Source: Andrena cerasifolii (lineage: Eukaryota > Arthropoda > Insecta > Hymenoptera > Andrenidae). From it: a stretch of DNA of 64,000 nucleotides. Where the stretch lies: NCBI RefSeq assembly GCF_050908995.1, contig NC_135120.1:13405433-13469432 (forward strand), written 5' to 3'. Positions within the stretch are counted from its first letter, which is position 1; every line of letters begins with the position of its first letter. Positions 34,613 to 45,545 of this stretch are shown here, piece by piece. Under the pieces are notes generated by a model. That model was not told where the DNA came from. It searched no databases and was given only the letters and a program-made list of their open reading frames with translations. The position numbers and the translations under genes were made by a program.

Positions 34613-36109
34613 GTCGGTTTCAATTTTTTAAACATAAATATGCGCAGGGGTGAACTTAGCATTCATCGCTACTTCATATCAAAAACATTAAAAATGTAAA
34701 TGGGGCATTGAGAACAAAAACGGACTAACCTACATTTTTTGCGAAATCGAGTTACTAGCAATAATGTATTCCAGTAGACTCTACTAATCGTATAAAAGAG
34801 AAAAATTAATTTTTTTCAATGTGGGTTAGTTCGTTTTTGCTCTGAATGCCTGAAATAATTCCTGAGACACGTCCGTACCGAGGTCTACCACCAATTACAG
34901 CCACGCTGAACTCTAGAGAGGGTATTAAAAAAACTGCACCTAATGGCTTTTTCTATAGAGATATTGCTCATCGATTCCGTTACGGAGTGGGGAGGTTACA
35001 AGACACTCGCTTAATTATTTCGTTACGGCCGAGGAACATTATACCTACCACTCGATCTCAAGTATCGTGGCTTCAATGAGGATCACGGAAGTAGCTAGCA
35101 TTTGTCTGCGGTCACGACAATTTGTTTCCCCCTTCTCCCAGCCTACCATCTACTTTCCATAATTATGCACATTTAATTACGCGGATAACTGTAAACATTG
35201 TACCGTGCACGGCTGAATGTAACTCAGCATTCGACACGGGTAATTATCTCATCTATTCTCGGTCTGCCTGTGCACGCGCAGAGATTTCCGTACCTTGAAC
35301 GGCTGTAGCGAGCGCGACGCGCGCGACATCGGTTGAAAACGAAACGTGTCCGCAATGTGCTATTTGCCGATCGACGAGCAATTGAAGTTAATACTCGTAA
35401 TCGATCGGAGAAGACTAAAAGGGGGATTCCGCGAGGAAATCACGAGTGATTCGTCGTCTGGCTGGACGCACGTTAATTACGCTTCTTTTTTCCGGCGATC
35501 GTAGTCGGTTAGATGAGCGCGTTCGATGGGAGAAAAAGGTACACGAAGCGCCTCGTTCCTCGCCCGAGGCGCACAAAATGGAACAAGTTCAAGGGTACTA
35601 AACGGACGTGCATAAGTATAACCTGCCCAGGCTGGATGACGCGTTATTTAACGCAAAACCGCGTCGATTTGCAAATAACACCGTCGAAAGGAAGAGACGA
35701 CGAAAGAAAGGAGCACGGTTTGCACGCCTCCGGGCGGGGGGCGCGGGGCCCTCGAGCGATTCCGCTCGCCAGATGCGTTCGCCAGCGAGCGATGCGTTTT
35801 TCTACCTGAAGGGCATCCAATTGAGCGCAACACATGGCGCTGCGCGGTGCCCTACGCGCGCCACCGATTCGTCTCGTCTCGTATCCACGTGAAAACAAGC
35901 GGGGACCCGCCTTCCTGTGCATCTTTCGGCCGGGCAAGCTTTAATCGAGCCGAGCAGCGTAGAAAAAGTCTCGCTCGTGGCAGGGGGACACGGTGGTTTC
36001 GGGAAAAAATTCTTTTGGACGGGGCGGGGCACGCGACTGGAATCCATTCGGAAACCCTTATTCCCTCCACATCTTTTTCGTGGCTTGCAATTGTAACGTC
36101 CCGGCCCCA
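34613..36109. other. Intron stretch without recognised features
   Basis: Repeat-like to about 34840 (GGACTAACCTACATTTTTT and an inverted echo CAATGTGGGTTAGTTCG near 34820 suggest a small foldback), then CpG-rich unique DNA. No exon was recognised. Confidence 0.4.
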
Positions 36110-36117
36110 CTATGGGG

Positions 36118-36989
36118 CAGAGTTGGGCATTATTCGACTAAATTTTCATTGGAATAAGTATTCGAATAAATTTGTGCGAATAAATTCTTATTCGAATAGT
36201 CTTCGAATAAAAACTTCGAATAAAATTAAATTACTCGATAATAACGAATGACTTTTTATTCGATTGAAAGTTTATTCGAATAATTTCTTATTCTAATGGA
36301 AATTTAGTCGACTCAACGGACGAATAAAATGATCACGTGATTTCGGCGATGAATGGTGACACCAGTGAGACTTAATGTTTTAGGTTAAGTAACTCTTGTC
36401 AAAGTTTGCACCAAGGTGTAATAGACAGGTGTTCCGACTCAGCACCTTTACCCCAGCGATTTTGTGTGGTTCCTCTGGCCGTCGTGAGAGGCGTTGTGAT
36501 AAGAGATCCATGTACGCATGTATTTATGTGATTGTAGTAGTAGAGCTTTCAGTCGTATTTTGCGCAAAGTCAGCCTTTTCTCCTTGAGCGCCAATCTAGC
36601 GGCCGCCAGAAGAACTAGGACGAAAAAGTCACACATTCTGAACAGGAGTCGGAACACCTGTCTATTACACCGTGGTTTGCACTTTGCAGGAAGATGTATG
36701 ACCGCGGTACTACATAGAGTGGCGTTTTCACATTGCTTGAAAAATAACGTGGCTTGTTACTTCTACATAATATATAAACACATAATCTGATCATTCTTTA
36801 AGGCGGGATTTTCTATGCGAATAAATTCTTATTCGAATAAATCTGGCTCGAATGACGGTACAGATTTATTCCTGAACAACGAACAATTTTTCGTCGAATA
36901 AAATCGTTATTCGTTATTCGCGAATAAATCTTGGGGATTTATACGGATACGTATTCGAATGAAAATTTAGTCGAATAATGCCAACTCTG
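36118..36989. mobile_element. hAT-type non-autonomous element (872 bp) with a nested inverted repeat
   Basis: The terminal repeats of about 45 bp start CAGAGTTGGGCATTATTCGA on the left and CAGAGTTGGCATTATTCGAC inward from the right. The flanking octamers CTATGGGG and CTATGGGA match at seven of eight. ATTCGAATAAA units populate both ends. CAGAGTTGGGC ends with an 8-bp duplication are classical for hAT. The centre holds a second inverted-repeat unit at 36416-36670. Confidence 0.82.
36416..36670. repeat. Nested inverted-repeat unit inside the hAT-type element
   Basis: GTGTAATAGACAGGTGTTCC at 36416 recurs inverted, ending near 36670, with the match extending a few bases into GACTC and outward into TTTGCAC. 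The enclosed 0.2 kb is GC-richer than the host element. This looks like either a second small element or a captured host fragment. Confidence 0.55.
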
Positions 36990-36997
36990 CTATGGGA

Positions 36998-38790
36998 TCG
37001 CGACTTAGTGTTGGCCAGCGCCACCAGAGGTCTAATCTTCCTAACTCTTTCTCACAAGTCCTACGTTCCAGTTTCGTTTGTATATATACAAGATCCAAGT
37101 TTAGTCCTTTCGGTCCTCGTGCGTCTTTGCAGGCTCCCTCGCGGTCATCTTCTGGCTCCCATTTATATAAGTAGCAATGAATTCTCTTGTCAGTCGTAAC
37201 ACAGAGGGCGTTTATAGATAGTATTTTGAATCTTACCTTTGTAATTTTTAATCTTTAGACCACGGCGCAGGTTTGCATTCACGAGGGCCGCCGCGCTTCA
37301 TTTTAAATACATCTATGAGCGTTCTCGTACCTTGTACTCGTCAATTCACAATGGACCATGATTCTGACATAAAAAACGACGCCCATACTTCTCCGGCCCC
37401 GGGTGCTGCTATTGTGCCGGCTGCTGCTGGCAGAGGCCTACACACACGCTTTTCATCGTTAACAACAGCGCTGTGCAGCGTGTAGGGGCCCCTCACGCGC
37501 CTGCTTCCCCTTCCAATCGTTCTTTCGCGCAGCGTGCCTTCCGTTGTCAAGGAGACCGCGTGACGCTACGAAGGCTGCCATGACGGGCTTAGTGTCTTCG
37601 CCGTTAGCGTCGCGCGGTATCCCTGACAACGCGGACGAGAGTGGGAGAACCCGAAGCTCCCGCGGGAGCGACCTTGGACAGCGCTGGTGGTGGGTTAACA
37701 AGAAGTACGCCTAGACAACGTTTCTTCGCTGCCACCGGCTCTCCGGGCCACGTTGTGGAACTTTTCTGCCGTAACTACTGTCGAAAGAATCCGGAATCGC
37801 GGACCGCTCGAATTTTCTGGATCGTAAAACGACTTAAGTGCGCGCTGCGCGGCTGGCGAACGTCCGCGGAGAGAGAGCCTCCTCTCGCGTGTCTATAGAA
37901 TCCCTCGGCGCGCAAGCAAAGTTAATATATCTGCCTTTTCCTAACATAAATTTTCTTCCTTGCCATTTCGATCCTGAACTCTTTTTCGAGGTAAAAATCT
38001 TGCAAAATTACGTTCGGCGCGAGTGCTCCAATCGTGGCCCAATACCCAATTCGAAACACTCTGTGTGAAATTTCAATCATGTCCGAACTGTCCATTTAAT
38101 TTGCTCTATCGAATTAATTACCGTTATAAGGTATTGAAACGCGCGCTGTATAGAATTGCGACCGTGCAACTCTCACTGTGAAACGACGCGTGTGTTACCG
38201 CGCTCGTATTTACCCCGTTTCCACCGCGGATCGACGAGTTAATGACACAAGCGGCGACAAAAAGCGTGGCGGTCGCCATTATTACCTCGGAAACGACGCA
38301 TCCCGATGATAGTTACGGATGCAGGGGGACGTCTGTTTGTGCCTCGTGTCCGCGTCGGGACACCCTTCGATACGCCGCGTAATCACACGGCTTTACATGT
38401 CACTTTGCAGCCCATGAATAATTAATGGGCCTCGCTTATATCTCCGCGTTACGGCCGCAGTTTTTCCATTTTCCCCTTTGATTTCGACGCGCGGCCAAGC
38501 GACTGACGCGTTTCCCTGAATCGGGGAAAAAGTGGACACGAACGACACGGCTCATTGCGTCCGCGTAATTGTCGCGATTACCTCCTTCATCGAGGAAATG
38601 ATTGCAACGTTGCGCTGCCACTTTGCTTCTCGATTGTCTCGATTCCTTGCTACGTGTGTTGGGTCGAATAAGTTTGCGGAGTTGCTCTGAAGTTTATTCC
38701 GAAGTCTATTCGAGATAGATACCTGTGCCTTGAATTATGAGAATGGTGAGTCGGACAGTCACGCTTGAACCCAGAAGCTTCATTTAGGGT
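36998..38790. other. Intron stretch without recognised features
   Basis: CpG-rich unique DNA. No repeat family, RNA gene or exon with matching phase was seen. Confidence 0.4.
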
Positions 38791-38792
38791 AA

Positions 38793-39149
38793 TTGAGGAC
38801 CTTGCAGCCTGAGGACTGCAGTTCCATCTTTACCAACTTGGAGTAAAATAGAAAAAACTATTTATAAAACTATTGCTTTGACTTCAAATTAAAGAGAGAA
38901 GACTACTTAATTGAAAAATATATTTTTTTTACACAATAAGTACTTAAGAGTATATACCTATTAGTTATTGAGTTGATAAGTTCCTATTTCTATTTTTGGC
39001 GAAAAAATATTCTATAATAAAAATATTAAGAGAGATTTGCATGAAACGTGCACCAAACGGTGTAGAATTTTTCTTACATATATTACACGTCATGACTAAA
39101 AACCGTCAAAAATGCAGCTCCACCCCTCTTGCTGCAAGGTCCTCAATTG
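38793..39149. mobile_element. Inverted-repeat element, TTGAGGACCTTGCAGC family (about 357 bp)
   Basis: AATTGAGGACCTTGCAGC is present at 38791 and, inverted, ends at about 39149. The next 25 bp match loosely. The interior is AT-rich and non-coding. The target duplication is not evident. Confidence 0.6.
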
Positions 39150-40207
39150 AAACGCGACTGTGGGACGTGGGGCAGGATGGCGAGTTAGGCGAATGGAGCT
39201 GCACGTTGGACGTTAAGCGAAAGTACTAAAAGTGTACCGTTCTCCTAATTATCGGTGAGTTTAACCGCCAACCGAGCATCATCCGTCGTAAACGTCGGCC
39301 GTAAGATAAGGATATCAGCGAATTATAAACGCGAGCGAAAGGACCCTGAGCGCTTAGACCCCGATAACTCTTTTACGACTTCGTTTAGTCGAAGCTGAAA
39401 ATGTGATTCTAGGAGTTTTACGGATCGGGGGTAAATGGTCGCGCAGAAAATTTTTTCTAAAAAGAACCGGTACGATTTATACGGTCGCCGTGACTCTAGG
39501 CGACCTAACCCAGACCCTTTCCGCAAACAAGCAGCTCGCGGACTGAGAGGGGTTAATTAAAAAACGTAGCGATCCTTGAAGAATACGCGGGTGGGTCTCC
39601 CGATGGGAAATGATCCGTTACGCGTTCTTCAGCCGGCATTTCGACCTGGCGAGCGGATAAAAAAAGGAAAGGGCAGGCAACAGCCCTTCGCGTTGTTATT
39701 AAAGGACGGGGCCGTCAGCCGTCGACAGCCGCAGGACAGGATGCGTGCGCGGCGATACCGCAGCCCCCAACCCGCACGCTAATTATTTATTCTTCGTTAT
39801 GCCTTCCTTTTGACGTAGCGTGACGTTCTCCCTTTCTCTCTGGCCCTGTCGTCACATGTAATTCGACCGCCCTTTTCGACAACTTCCCTCTCCATTCTTC
39901 CTGTCCTCGCTCGTGCCGAGATTGCCAACGAAAGTGGTCGCTTCATCTCGCGGTAGCTACTGCCTGGCGAATTTAAGGGTGGTCTCGACTTACTTTCACC
40001 AACAGGATGCAACGGTCCTCGATGCAAACTTACTTATATGCGCCGTCGAAATCCGAGCAACCTCGTTACTCAGCTACTAAGTACTTAGTCTGTACGTTTG
40101 TTGCATTTACGATCAGCGGCAGGATTTGTAATGGTAATTCGCTTTCTGCGCTACCCGCGTAGCGAAGTATTACCTCACGGTCGTAATTAAAAGCTGAGAA
40201 AAAAGAG
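39150..40207. other. Intron stretch without recognised features
   Basis: CpG-rich unique DNA between two inverted-repeat elements, with nothing recognisable. Confidence 0.4.
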
Positions 40208-40209
40208 TA

Positions 40210-41034
40210 GGGGAGACTGTTGCACCATGGAACACTTTTTACATTTTACTTTTTATTTATTTTTTGGTTAGAATATTTTTTAATTAAAAAGTGATGACGA
40301 TGATTATTGAATATTCCTTTACAACGTTCTGTAATTATTTTTGTGTTTGGAACACAACCTCTTGTACTTTCGAACACTGTCAAATTTTCGTTTATAATCA
40401 AAAGTTGCGCTTCCTGAGTTCCGGAATTTTGCCAGTAGTCTTGACAAAGTGGTTAATTTAACATTATACTTTGCATGCTACCCTAATTGATATTTTAGTC
40501 GCTGGAGGAGCCATAACTGTCTGAACAGTGTTTTTCAAAACATGTGGATCCATTTAAGCTCTCTTAACACCCTCTTTACTTCGTGGCATGATTATTCGAA
40601 AAAAAAAACAAATAAAAAAATGGCATCGTGTACCTTGGACCATGTTCCACGGTACAGGATGCTGTGTATTTCAAGGCACAAGAGGGTGCACATTTATACC
40701 AATATGTCTGCAAAATTTAGTTGTTCACTAAAACCATTGAAGTAAGCATGTTTATTTACTCACCAGGAGATGTAGAGTACAATGTATGTAATACTGGTCA
40801 CAGTTACAATTTAATGTCCTTATTAAATAATAAAATTGCAGAAACGAAAAATTCCTTCGCTTAAAAATTTGTTTATTTCACTACACACACGTGTTGCGCC
40901 ACAGACAAATAGAACTTCCGTTAGAGTTACCTAGAGGCATTCTCTACAACCTGTAATGAGTTTCAACTGTTTATATAGCACCACTAATAGACAATGTTCC
41001 AAGGTACACCATGCCCGAGGTACAACAGTCTCCC
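40210..41034. mobile_element. TA-flanked inverted-repeat element (about 825 bp)
   Basis: The left end GGGGAGACTGTTGCACCATG follows TA (40208-40209). The right end read inward is GGGAGACTGTTGTACC, then an insertion, then TGGTGTACCTTGGAAC. The terminus is of the GGGGAGA type, like the elements at 1687 and 10179. It contains a (A/T)-rich interior and no transposase frame. Confidence 0.6.
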
Positions 41035-42260
41035 ATGCCTATAATGTAATGCATGCAAATGCGTCGCCGTTAGATCGAGAATGTCCCGAGTCGATCTGGA
41101 GTAAATTGTTTAAATCGATTCCGCGTCGGTTCGCGACGTTGGCCATCGAGTTAATCGCCGTTTCACAAGGAGGTTTTATGCATAATTATGTCAATATCGG
41201 CGGATTAAGATCCAACGTCTGTGAACCTCTCGAACGTTCAACACTTGCACGCTCATTCTGCCTCGGCCTGTCTCGTTCGCGTTCGTGCCTCAAGTCTGCA
41301 CCCGGCCTTGGAGATACATACGCTTACGCACCGTTGTACCGGTCGGCAATCACCATTAATTTATTTCTGGCAAATAGCGGGTAATTAATTTTTTCTTCCG
41401 AGTTCCCGAGATGCGCGTGGGCCCGCGAGGAACGCGCCGATACGATTACGAGCACATTTTCCCATATATCCTCTCAATTATTTCACTTCCCCTTTCCACG
41501 CGAAACCCGTCTTGCCGCCCCGGACGTTAAAATCTCGCGGAAATTCCGCGAGGACCTAAACCAGCCGCGCAACACGCACACATTCTCTTCCCGCGGTTGT
41601 GAATAATTCCACGCAACTCTGCTTGTCTATCGCGGCGATATTGACGTCATGGAGCATGGAACGCAATCTCCGACAAACTATGCGTCACAGGCAATTATCT
41701 GACCATGCCAGCGCGCACTACCTCGGAGATGAGAAGCGACTCGTCCCTTCGACTCCTCTCGAATCCTTCGGAGTCAGCGAATCTTCACGTAGGATCAATG
41801 TGGTTTGTGGTCGTTCGCGATCGCGTACGATTCTGGAGCTGTAATAAGCTGTATCATTCCGAGGCGCGGAGAAACGGGGACGTAAGAATGGTAAAAATCG
41901 CAGTCCGTGTTACAAGATATCGTAAAGCCGGTGGAAAAGGACGCAATTTACACCGAGGAGCCCTGGTACGGTAGTAATTGCGAGGGGCCTCCAGCCACGA
42001 AGGCCCGCGGGATCTATAATTCTATTTAGCTCTAAAAATAAAGTTGCACGACTTTACGGCCAGTTCAGTTTCAAAACACCGGGTCCGCGTTATCGCCGAT
42101 CGGCATGATCGACAAGCAGGCACGATGCTTTTCACCGTGTTCCACGGCGCGGTCGCTCATCCCTTCTTTAATAGAGCCTTATCTTCTTCCGCGAAGGCCC
42201 TTTCCGCGTTGAGCAGAGGTTGCGCGTCAAGCACCCATGGACAATGCACGATGCCTACAT
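41035..42260. other. Intron stretch upstream of the duplicated module
   Basis: CpG-rich unique DNA with ATTA-bearing pockets (41350-41395). No exon or repeat was seen. It could be part of the same regulatory region as 42261-43138. Confidence 0.4.
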
Positions 42261-42486
42261 TGATTCTTTATGAGGCCACTTAGATACTTAAGTATGTTAG
42301 TCGGGCCTATAAGCTCGGCGCGCGGGGTTATTGTAATGCGGCTAACGCTCCACACTTAGCCGATTATGTTACAAAGACACGGAACGCTGCCGCCACTACG
42401 CTTTACGATCGCTGACACCTAGCCGACCCGCGGGACCGATCGATGATCACCGGCATTATGATCACGGCCATTAAAGTAATCGATGC
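42261..42486 (+). promoter_or_regulatory. Duplicated noncoding module, copy 1 (four ordered boxes)
   Basis: Four short blocks occur in order: TGATTCTTTATGAGGCCA (42261), CCGATTATGTTACAAAG (42360), CGCTTTACGATCGCTGACAC leading into CTAGC (42399-42423), and ATTAAAGTAATCGATGC (42470). All four recur in the same order and orientation about 0.64 kb downstream with diverged spacers. Conserved boxes in diverged spacers suggest selection, as in a duplicated enhancer. ATTA and ATCGAT cores could bind homeodomain-type factors. The function is inferred. Confidence 0.5.
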
Positions 42487-42900
42487 TATTTAGAGGCAGA
42501 CACGCTTCTCATACGCTGACCCCCGTGACACCCTTAACCGTCGCGTGAATAATCCCGATTTAAACAATAATTTTAACGTCCGATTACGACGATCGCATTT
42601 TACTTTGAAGTGGACGCCGACTTTCGCCCCTGACTGCTCCACGAGCGATCGTAACCGCGTAAATGAAACTTGCGCAGGGTGTCCCGTAAATGAGCAATCA
42701 GAGTCGGAGGTGGGTAAAGAAAAATCGTCCTCAGAATGGGATTAATAATTCGAAACGGAAGTACCTATTTGGGGGAGGGACGGTTCCAGGGAAGAATTGT
42801 CGTTTTTCAACGCGGTAAGCAGGATCTCGAGCCTCCGCGGCACGACGCTCTCCTTCTCGCCATAACGAGCAGATATGGTGGCTGGTCAAACACGAGCCGG

Positions 42901-43138
42901 TGATTCTTTATGGGGCCATTAAAGGCGCGCGGAGTCATAGTCGCACGGTAAACATTATTATAATCCGACTAGCGCGCCGAGGCCGTGCCGATTACTTTAC
43001 AAAGGCTCGGGACGACTGCTTTAGGGTCGCGATTCCGCTTTACGAGCCCTGACACCTAGCAGAGAATCGAGCTGCACCGGCGCGGCGGACGTGGCCGCGC
43101 GCTGATATTACCGGCTCGAATATTAAAGTAATCGATGC
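42901..43138 (+). promoter_or_regulatory. Duplicated noncoding module, copy 2 (four ordered boxes)
   Basis: TGATTCTTTATGGGGCCA (42901), CCGATTACTTTACAAAG (42988), CGCTTTACGAGCCCTGACAC leading into CTAGC (43036-43060), and ATTAAAGTAATCGATGC (43122) match copy 1. Start-to-start spacings are 87, 48 and 86 bp here and 99, 39 and 71 bp in copy 1. Outside the boxes the two copies barely align, which argues against a recent tandem duplication. Confidence 0.5.
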
Positions 43139-43374
43139 CACCATAAAGCATCAGGCGGCGGTGACTCTGCTGGCTCTGTGCCTCGGGTCCCCGCGGTGCT
43201 CGATTTAACGCATCGATATCTCCTTCGACAATGCGGTTGTAGAACTTTGGTCACGTAGCAAAACCTCAGTGTTCGGATAAATTAGATGTTTATTTCGGTA
43301 ACCAAGGGAAAGCTACATTCAGTTATTTACAGTTTATGTATAAACATTATCGGAATAATATAGCATAAAATAAA

Positions 43375-43640
43375 AAAATCTAGAGACGCGGTAGCGTCTC
43401 GATGCTAGGTACATGAAAGACAACCTGTATATGTCGACTGTAGCTACCGCTATCATTTACTCGTCGCACGGCTATTCCAACCTAACCTGAAACTTATTTC
43501 ATTAATATCTCATCACGCCTGCAATATTTTCTAAATTTAAAGGCATTTTTCTTATGTAAATCGCATATAAGCTTTCGATCAAGACCAAATTCAATAAAAT
43601 CGGTCCACGCATAACGGAGATATCGTAATATCGTCTAATG
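43375..43640 (-). repeat. Dispersed repeat unit, copy 2 (inverted)
   Basis: Reverse-complement partner of 22655-22915, including the run ACGGCTATTCCAACCTAACC. It begins with the near-palindrome AGACGCGGTAGCGTCT. The foldback copy follows at 43697, so the composite is inverted as a whole relative to the one at 22 kb. Confidence 0.65.
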
Positions 43641-43696
43641 AATCAGTTGTAAACGGCAGGATTTTTCTTCTGATTCTTCTTCTTCTTATTCTCTTC

Positions 43697-44099
43697 TAAA
43701 TCACAAAAAGAATAGAAGATAATAATAATTAACATATAGAAAAAAGATGTGAAATCAAAATGAGCTGCAAGCACATAAAGATGCCTGGCCACGCCAAGTA
43801 TTTGACTTCCAGGCCGCGAACATCTAGGCAAATGTCTAGATGTTACATTTTATCTTTACATTATTAAAATGCCCGCGATATGGGTAATGGAATGTATGAA
43901 CACAGCATTTTAGCTGTGTATATGTAGTCGTGTCATCTTAAGCGCAGTTGGAAAGCATCTTTATGTACTTGCAGCTCATTTTGATTTCACATCTTTTTTT
44001 TATATGCTAATTATTATTATCTTCTATTCTTTTGTGATTTATTTGATTTCATGTACTTGACGTAATTTTTTACTTTTTCGTAGTTTTTTTTATGGGGAT
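43697..44099 (-). mobile_element. Foldback element, copy 2 (left arm truncated)
   Basis: AAATCACAAAAAGAATAG at 43697 and its inverted match at about 44020-44040 form the arms, and the right end runs to TTTTTTATGGGGAT. It is the inverted relative of 21937-22532. The outer part of the left arm is missing and replaced by a (TTC)n-like stretch at about 43665-43695. Confidence 0.63.
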
Positions 44100-44194
44100 T
44101 TACTTTACTTAGGATTTAAAGCCTTTAGAACATAACCGATATTACGCTTCGTGCTATCTTCTACATTCTCTGTAATTTGAAGGGTTTTCCGTTG

Positions 44195-44252
44195 ATAATA
44201 ATAATACTAACAAGAAGAAGCAGAAGAAGAATAGTAATAATAATAATTACTC
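44195..44252. repeat. Compound AAT/AAG trinucleotide repeat
   Basis: ATAATAATA is followed by AACAAGAAGAAGCAGAAGAAG and then AATAGTAATAATAATAATT. A related TTC-rich run lies at about 43665-43695, on the other side of the foldback copy. Confidence 0.75.
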
Positions 44253-45138
44253 GTGCACTATCAGTTACCAAAATAATTGTTAGAACATTCAGCGTTACTC
44301 GAAAAATCTCACCACAGTCTTCTTTCTCCGCTGCAATATTGGGTAATGGAACCGTTTCGTTTGAAAAGAGAGCAGATCGTGGAAGGTATTCCGAAAGGGT
44401 TTCCCCGGATTCGAACCGTCATCTCACGTGGTGAATGCTGAGGCACGGAAAGGGGCGAACGGTCGCGTCGCGGAACTTACACCGTGTACCTATCGCCTTA
44501 AACGGTTCACGCGGCGTGTTTCGCGCTCCCCCCGGGGGAATAATAATTCCTGAGCCCCGCGGGGCTCGCGGAACGACTTCATCCTCCCCGGGGCCGATGT
44601 TCGTCGCGACATTGTCTACCCTACAGAGGCGCGGTGTAGCCGTAGGATTTAAGGAGCGGGTGGATCGCGTAGGCGGCCGCGTTGCTGGTGTAAACCGAGC
44701 TTTACGGCGCTCGTGGCCCCGTCGATCGTGAGATCGTATTAGAGCGGCGCGTCGGCGCCGAGTTTAGCTTAGGTCCGGGGGTGTCGAGGGGAGAGAAGGA
44801 ACTGTGTCGTTGCTCAGCTGCTTGGCGAGGGCACGTGAGGGAAAGAGAGTGAAAGGGAGAGAAGAAGGGAGACCGCGGTGAATACGAAGAGCAGAGAGGC
44901 AGCGGGAGAAATAAAGAGAAATACAGAGTTAATGGGTGAGACAGAGAAATGGATCGAACGGTAGAAGAAGGCAGGAGGACGGAGAGAGAAGCAGGATGGA
45001 AGGAACAGCGTGTAACGATGTATCAAGCTGTTGCGCCCCTGGCGTGTCCGGCAATGCTGGATCGTCGCTTTGAGCTGGACCGCGCCGCTTCGGCTCTGCA
45101 TCATGCCTTTACACGCTCCCAATGCCCAAACGAGGGAC

Positions 45139-45200
45139 GATAATGCCTCGCTCTCGTCTTGTTCCCGCGCATAGACACTATTAATTTCGTATCCCTTGCG
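45139..45200 (+). promoter_or_regulatory. Duplicated noncoding block, copy 1
   Basis: The block includes CGATAAT, CTCGC, GTCTTGTTCCCGCGCATAGA (45156) and CTATTAATTTCGTATCCCT. It recurs in the same orientation at 46901-46965 at roughly 80-85 percent identity by eye. It has no inverted ends or flanking duplication. A minus-strand peptide similarity between the copies (EINSVYAREQD / EINSIHAREQD) follows from the DNA similarity, and no gene structure supports it. Confidence 0.45.
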
Positions 45201-45545
45201 CGCCCTCGCCCGCGCACGACCCGTCTTCAGGGCCAACATAGCCGACGTCGGCCTCTTCGATTGACTCGTTCGCCTCCACCGTCATATGCACAGTCTTTTT
45301 ACCTCCTCCTGTACCTACCATCTCACCGGGGAATCTGCACCTCCCTCTAACGCCGTGACCCCTGGCCCTCTGAACGAGCAAAATTGCGCACATACCGCGG
45401 AGTAATTTCCACGCAGATAGGTTGAGCGCAAAACTAATTGAAGCGCAGTGTGATCGACTTTTTTAACCAACTTTGTGAACTTTCAACCGCCAGTCGAACC
45501 TGCCTTCCTCTTTCTGGAGTAGCTGAGATGTACACGGGGATACCC

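Noticed and set aside
44395..44425. GGATTCGAACCG, like the T-arm of a minus-strand tRNA
   Set aside because: The T-stem does not pair around it, and no anticodon or acceptor stem was found at the right distance.
44814..45239. Minus-strand frame sharing EINSVYAREQD with a second frame at 46839-47129, as if paralogous peptides
   Set aside because: The similarity is confined to a 60-bp DNA block and ends abruptly, with no splice sites or domain. It is better explained as duplicated noncoding DNA.
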